Source of the DNA: Flavobacteriales bacterium
GTDB taxonomy: Bacteria > Bacteroidota > Bacteroidia > Flavobacteriales_D > Crocinitomicaceae
Direction of reading: 5' to 3'
Length of the DNA: 9,629 nucleotides
Assembly (NCBI GenBank): GCA_018665005.1
Contig: JABJEE010000070.1
Location: 1 to 9,629 of the forward strand
This document shows positions 5,757 to 9,629 of the stretch, piece after piece (position 1 is the stretch's first letter; each line of letters starts with the position of its first letter). The position numbers and the translations under genes were made by a program. The notes beneath the pieces were generated by a model. It was given only the letters and a program-made list of their open reading frames with translations. It was not told where the DNA came from and did not search any database.

Positions 5757-7014
5757 TTCATATCAATATTTCGGTTGCTTGGAATCCTGCAGTTCTAAAA
5801 GTCATGCCCAACGGATATTGATTTTAGGAGCCTTATCAAAATCAGATTTATTTATAGAGCATTTATTCGAGTCAGAGGTTGGTTCAGACGTAAAGAACGT
5901 GATGAATGTATGTAGGCAGCTCGGCTACACCTTCACAGAAAAGGAATCTGGCACAACAATGTCTGCACCCATTTCATTTTCATCAATGGCTGATACTACT
6001 TTCTCGATTGGAGAGTCGGGGTTCGCTCTACGGGTATGGTCCACGGTCTTGTCCGCTTTTTTAGATGATTACACGATAAAAGGACACAAGACGATTCTTT
6101 CTAGAGATCATGAAGGACTTATTGATTCATTGAAGAATATCGGATTCAACGTAGATTCATTAAATTATGGTTTGCCCATTAAAATTTCTAGTAAGCAAAA
6201 CAGATCAGAAATTCTAAACATTAATGGTTCAGAAGGATCTCAATTTATTTCTGGTCTACTTATACTAAGCCCCTTTCTTGAAAGGAATACTGAAATTCGA
6301 GTTTCAAACCTCACCAGTAGACCCTATATTGATATGACAATTGCGGTGTTGAAAGAGTTTAAAGCTGAAATCGTCAATAATACGGATTCAATATTCCAAA
6401 TTCGGGGAAATCAAAAATTGGGAGTCAATAAAATAGGTTTGGAGGGAGATTGGAGTAATATGGCCTTTCATTTTGTTGGCGCGGCTTTGAGCGGGGAAGT
6501 TAGTGTTTCGGGTATTCAAATCGGCTCAGCGCAAGCCGATAAGATTGTTATTGATGTTTTAGATTCGTTTGGAGCAAAAACAGAAACCAAATCTTCAGGA
6601 GAAATCAAAGTCACTAGCGCCTCTAAAAACCCATTCCAGGTGGATTTAACCGATGCTCCTGATTTGTTTCCGGTTTTAAGTGTTTTGGCTTGTGGAGCCA
6701 ATGGGGAATCATCATTAAAAGGAACACATCGCCTGATCAATAAAGAAAGTAATCGCTTGCAGAGTATATGCGAAATGCTTGATGTTTTTGGAGTCCAATA
6801 CCAATTAGAGGAAGATACCTTGCTCATATTTGGAAGATCGTCAGTTCGCGGAGGAAGAGTAAAAACCTATAACGATCACCGAATGGCAATGGCGGCAATA
6901 TGTGCTGCAACCATTTCTAAAAATGATATCATTATCGATAACGAAGAATGTATTCAGAAATCTTACTGTAATTATTTCATTCATATGAACGAAATATTAA
7001 AAAACGAATCTTAA
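5743..7014 (+). CDS. aroA: 3-phosphoshikimate 1-carboxyvinyltransferase (EPSP synthase)
   Basis: AroA transfers enolpyruvate from PEP to shikimate-3-phosphate, the sixth shikimate-pathway step. The 423-residue protein shows the family anchors: SKSHAQR at 18-24 (Lys19, Ser20, Arg24), GESGFALR at 90-97, Arg121, SEGSQFISGLL at 163-173, SRPYIDMT at 192-199, EGDWS at 234-238, catalytic Asp307 in DAPDLFP and Glu335 in KESNR, Arg380 in NDHRMAM, and Lys406 in QKSYCNYF. It is a divergent, Bacteroidota-like form: the residue equivalent to E. coli Thr97 is Phe94, that for Pro101 is Val98, and the usual KESDR reads KESNR. The ATG at 5743 overlaps the preceding gene by 14 bp and AGGAGG lies just after it, inside the coding sequence. 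No better start exists before the substrate-binding Lys19. All catalytic residues are present, so it should be active. Confidence 0.94.
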   Translation: MRRISSYQYFGCLESCSSKSHAQRILILGALSKSDLFIEHLFESEVGSDVKNVMNVCRQLGYTFTEKESGTTMSAPISFSSMADTTFSIGESGFALRVWSTVLSAFLDDYTIKGHKTILSRDHEGLIDSLKNIGFNVDSLNYGLPIKISSKQNRSEILNINGSEGSQFISGLLILSPFLERNTEIRVSNLTSRPYIDMTIAVLKEFKAEIVNNTDSIFQIRGNQKLGVNKIGLEGDWSNMAFHFVGAALSGEVSVSGIQIGSAQADKIVIDVLDSFGAKTETKSSGEIKVTSASKNPFQVDLTDAPDLFPVLSVLACGANGESSLKGTHRLINKESNRLQSICEMLDVFGVQYQLEEDTLLIFGRSSVRGGRVKTYNDHRMAMAAICAATISKNDIIIDNEECIQKSYCNYFIHMNEILKNES

Positions 7015-7034
7015 TTTTAGAAAAGGAATTTAAT

Positions 7035-8840
7035 ATGAAACAACTCATTTTTTTTACTTTTTGCTTTATTGGTTTATATTCAATAGCTCAATCACCCATA
7101 AATAGAGTAGAGGGCAGTCCATACCCAAGCTCATCACAGCCCGATACCCTTTATGTATTTAATGATGAGTTGTTTTCTCATGAAGAGCTTCTGTTATTAC
7201 AAAGTATTCAGGGGCTATGCGCCAAAACCGAACCTAAAATATATAGAGATAAAGGGAGTGGTAGTGCAATATGGATTCAGGATTTAGCAGACAATTACGG
7301 TGTATATGTATCAAGTGAAATGGATGGTGATATTGAATCGGTTTTATCGCTTGTCCCCGATAATGTTGAAACATATATTCTATGTAATCTAAATGACAAT
7401 TCCAGTAATGTAGCCAACTCATTGTGTGGGCCATTACATGCGATTGCGGTTACGCCGAGTCTTCAGCAGCTGGTGGAGGAAAATGGGTATACCCAACTTA
7501 TGGATGTTCGTGAACGTGATGAGCAATGGGTTTTAGACAATTACAGTGATCTTCTTAATGATATGATTGTCACCTATCAGCGTGAAGATAAATCATTGTT
7601 TTTAGGTGATTACTCTATATTGGCAAATGCCCTGCATTTTTACGATGATATTCACAGCTCAACCACAGAAAATGCATTCTCAAGAATGGCTCCGAATTCA
7701 ATTTTAAATGGGTGGGGAGATGATGAGTACCAAACGATTGCAAAAGCATCACAATATTCAATAGGTGTTCATCCTGCGGATTGGGGTTTTAATTTATCCA
7801 CTTTAACCAATTTTAATGCGGAAACCATTCAGCATGTTTCTTCGGAAGAGCCTGATACACAAGAAAACACTCATACCGTATGTTTTTTAATGTCTGATGG
7901 TGATAATGTTCAATGGATGCTTAATTTATTCGCAGAGGACAGCCGGTGGTTTGGCAGTGAGAATCGTGGATTAATGGATGTTGGATGGACGGTACCTCCA
8001 GCGCTTTGTGAAATTGCACCAACGGTTATGTCTAAGATTTATGACATGGCAGAATCGACATCAGCGGGTAAAGATTATTTCATTGCGGGTCCATCGGGTC
8101 ATACTTATCATTTTCCTGAACTTTTTCCTGAGCTCGAGGCTTCTTGTGAATTAATGGATTCATACATGGAAAAGTCGGATTTAAGTATTGTAAACATTTT
8201 AGGGAACAGTTATCATGATTCCGTGTTTCATCCTTATTTAAAGCAGTCAAATGTTAATGGTTTGTTCTATTATGATTATTCTGATTACAGCAAAATGAAA
8301 GGCAAAATGGATTGCTATGCATTGAAACCGGTTATTTCTGCGAGATACAATTTATGGGGTGGCTTTGAGACCTGTGAAAGCTTGGCACAAAAGCTGAATA
8401 ATGAGGTGAGAGATCCTTATTCTGTTGAAGGTTATACACTGGTAGCAGTACATGCTTGGTCAAATTCAGTGGACAGTTTGCTCTACGTACGTTCATTACT
8501 AAATGATGGGATACGGGTGGTAGCGCCAGATGATTTTGTGAATTTGATTAGTAAAAACATTTGTGAGAAAGAGCTTGCCCATCAGCCCGAGTTAGAGGTT
8601 GTTCCTAATCCAGTGTTTGATGAAATCAGATTGAGGGTTAGGGGTGTTACTTGTAGCAATTATCATATAGGACTAACGGATTTGGGTGGAAAAAAAATCA
8701 CTTGTGATTTGACCGCAACACAGACGATAGACGGTTGGATTTTTGAGGGGTCAATGGAATTGTTAAAGGAAGGGGCCTACATCTTTAGTTTTGAATGTGA
8801 CCAAGGAGCTATTTCAACAAAACTCTTTAAATACAATTAA
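7035..8840 (+). CDS. Secreted GxGYxYP-family protein with T9SS-type C-terminal sorting domain
   Basis: A 601-residue exported protein. Residues 1-18 form a signal peptide (Lys, hydrophobic stretch, then SIAQ). The body (about 36-510) resembles the GxGYxYP family (putative glycoside hydrolases; activity unproven as far as I know). The cues are MSDGDNVQW at 286-294, GPSGHTYHFP at 352-361 in the place of the name motif, and late VAVHAWS at 470-476 and VVAPDDFV at 495-502. The name motif is changed to GxTYxFP. The last 85 residues (about 517-601), with LEVVPNPVFDEIRLRV, a GAYIFSF-type strand and terminal TKLFKYN, look like a type A sorting domain of the Bacteroidota type IX secretion system, so the protein is probably secreted or surface-attached. 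AAAAGGA lies about 10 bp before the ATG. It follows aroA by 20 bp, but no metabolic link to aromatic synthesis is evident. It converges on the endonuclease gene with 3 bp between stops and no hairpin. Confidence 0.8.
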   Translation: MKQLIFFTFCFIGLYSIAQSPINRVEGSPYPSSSQPDTLYVFNDELFSHEELLLLQSIQGLCAKTEPKIYRDKGSGSAIWIQDLADNYGVYVSSEMDGDIESVLSLVPDNVETYILCNLNDNSSNVANSLCGPLHAIAVTPSLQQLVEENGYTQLMDVRERDEQWVLDNYSDLLNDMIVTYQREDKSLFLGDYSILANALHFYDDIHSSTTENAFSRMAPNSILNGWGDDEYQTIAKASQYSIGVHPADWGFNLSTLTNFNAETIQHVSSEEPDTQENTHTVCFLMSDGDNVQWMLNLFAEDSRWFGSENRGLMDVGWTVPPALCEIAPTVMSKIYDMAESTSAGKDYFIAGPSGHTYHFPELFPELEASCELMDSYMEKSDLSIVNILGNSYHDSVFHPYLKQSNVNGLFYYDYSDYSKMKGKMDCYALKPVISARYNLWGGFETCESLAQKLNNEVRDPYSVEGYTLVAVHAWSNSVDSLLYVRSLLNDGIRVVAPDDFVNLISKNICEKELAHQPELEVVPNPVFDEIRLRVRGVTCSNYHIGLTDLGGKKITCDLTATQTIDGWIFEGSMELLKEGAYIFSFECDQGAISTKLFKYN

Positions 8841-8843
8841 GAC

Positions 8844-9629
8844 CTAGTCCAAAAAGCTAATGGCTCGTTCATTTTCAATAGTCATTGTGGCTATTCCTTT
8901 ACTATCTGTTATTTTTCCACGAACGCATACCTTTTTGTTTTTGAGCTCGATATGAGGTTGATAGCTGAAATTGTGAAGGTTACTATTCCAAATAGTGAGT
9001 GAAAATATTTGGTTAGGAAAAGCCTTGTCTAAATTTAAAAAAGTATGTTTGTTTTTTGAGAAATGTGTACTGACTACTGTACCACAAATTTCTTTTTTCT
9101 CGCCAGAATCAATAAACATATTCGCCTGCACCGTATTGAACTTCCCTTTGCCAAGACTTCCTTCTTTAAACGGAACAGCATCGGATTTTTGTTTTTCAGG
9201 TAACCAAAAAGCAATGTCTTTTTGCTTTTCCAATAGCACCTCTGTTTGATCGTCTATCTGATTTAAAAAGTCGATACCGGTTAGGTCTTCAACTTCATCG
9301 ATTGTTGTAGCAAAGTATTCGACAGGATAGTCGCTATTCTCTTGTGGCATCAAATAAGCAATGGCTTTTTTTGCTTTATAGTCGACGACTACTTTGAAGA
9401 ACTGTTCTGGAATGGATACACCATTGACACTTCTTGTCACTTTTTTTAAATCATTATTCAGTACAGGGCCTGTATAAACGATCAAGTCTCTTTTGTTATC
9501 ATAAATATAGCCTCGAATGAGGCCTTCTAGTTCTGCCCATCGCTCTCTATTAAAGCTTGGTAATTGTGGAGACATGTTTGAATAAAAATAAGATTCAGAA
9601 AGTGCTTTTTTTGACCATCGAAAATCGGC
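8844..9629 (-). CDS. DNA/RNA non-specific endonuclease with C-terminal OB-fold, 5' end outside the window
   Basis: The frame stays open to the right edge, so 261 C-terminal residues are visible. The visible start ADFRWSKKALSESYFYSNMSPQ and FNRERWAELE belong to the middle of an Endonuclease_NS domain; the Met at 9575 lies inside the SNMSPQ motif and is not the true start. Asn and Glu in FNRERWAELE match the Mg-ligand Asn119 and Glu127 of the Serratia nuclease. YTGPVL, IPEQFFKVVV, AIAYLMP and IEDLTGIDF-like segments complete the domain. The catalytic DRGH motif should lie beyond the edge. After a polar linker, the last 90 or so residues (CGTVVSTHF, TFLNLDKAFPNQIFSLTIW, KVCVRGKI) look like an OB-fold, a nucleic-acid-binding module. 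Whether it is exported cannot be told without the N-terminus. The gene ends 3 bp from the convergent gene and no terminator is seen. Confidence 0.9.
   Translation of the reverse strand, partial: ADFRWSKKALSESYFYSNMSPQLPSFNRERWAELEGLIRGYIYDNKRDLIVYTGPVLNNDLKKVTRSVNGVSIPEQFFKVVVDYKAKKAIAYLMPQENSDYPVEYFATTIDEVEDLTGIDFLNQIDDQTEVLLEKQKDIAFWLPEKQKSDAVPFKEGSLGKGKFNTVQANMFIDSGEKKEICGTVVSTHFSKNKHTFLNLDKAFPNQIFSLTIWNSNLHNFSYQPHIELKNKKVCVRGKITDSKGIATMTIENERAISFLD

Noticed and set aside
6516..6827. A 103-codon minus-strand open frame
   Set aside because: It lies antisense to the conserved catalytic part of aroA, with no recognisable protein features.
8995..9249. An 84-codon plus-strand open frame
   Set aside because: It is antisense to the endonuclease/OB-fold gene, whose frame is clearly the coding one.

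Overview
The window looks like chromosomal core DNA from a member of the Bacteroidota, most likely near Flavobacteriales. This rests on AT-rich DNA, TAnnTTTG-type promoter elements, a T9SS-like C-terminal sorting domain, the coiled-coil/zapA/rny gene order, and a DAHP synthase fused to chorismate mutase. I see no insertion sequence, phage gene, CRISPR array, tRNA or rRNA.

Layout. Positions 1-173 are non-coding and hold two copies of an exact 62-bp direct repeat, 113 bp apart. Each copy contains a perfect palindrome that would act as a strong, probably bidirectional terminator. The second hairpin abuts the stop codon of a minus-strand OmpR/PhoB-type response regulator (174-842). A divergent intergenic region (843-1036) carries a good minus-strand promoter and, unexpectedly, an intrinsic terminator reading on the plus strand just before the next gene. 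From 1037 to 8840 all genes read on the plus strand: a second OmpR/PhoB-type response regulator, tsaB (t6A tRNA modification), a small coiled-coil protein, zapA (cell division), rny (RNase Y), a DAHP synthase-chorismate mutase fusion, aroA (EPSP synthase), and a secreted GxGYxYP-family protein with a sorting domain. Converging on these, with only 3 bp between the stop codons, is a minus-strand DNA/RNA non-specific endonuclease fused to an OB-fold. Its 5' end lies beyond the right edge.

How the genes fit together. The DAHP synthase-chorismate mutase and aroA overlap by 14 bp and are steps of one pathway: the entry to the shikimate pathway, the EPSP step, and the branch to prephenate. The coiled-coil protein and zapA are 1 bp apart and probably act together at the Z-ring. 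rny follows closely, as I recall from other Bacteroidota. Neither response regulator has a histidine kinase inside the window.

The content is mostly ordinary housekeeping and I found no convincing new multi-gene system. The points most worth a second look are the tsaB start, which reads as if one base were missing at a GTGA overlap; the duplicated terminator repeat; the terminator preceded by a 12-codon ORF upstream of the second regulator; an Arg-to-Ile change at a normally conserved chorismate mutase active-site position; and a divergent signature motif in the secreted protein.
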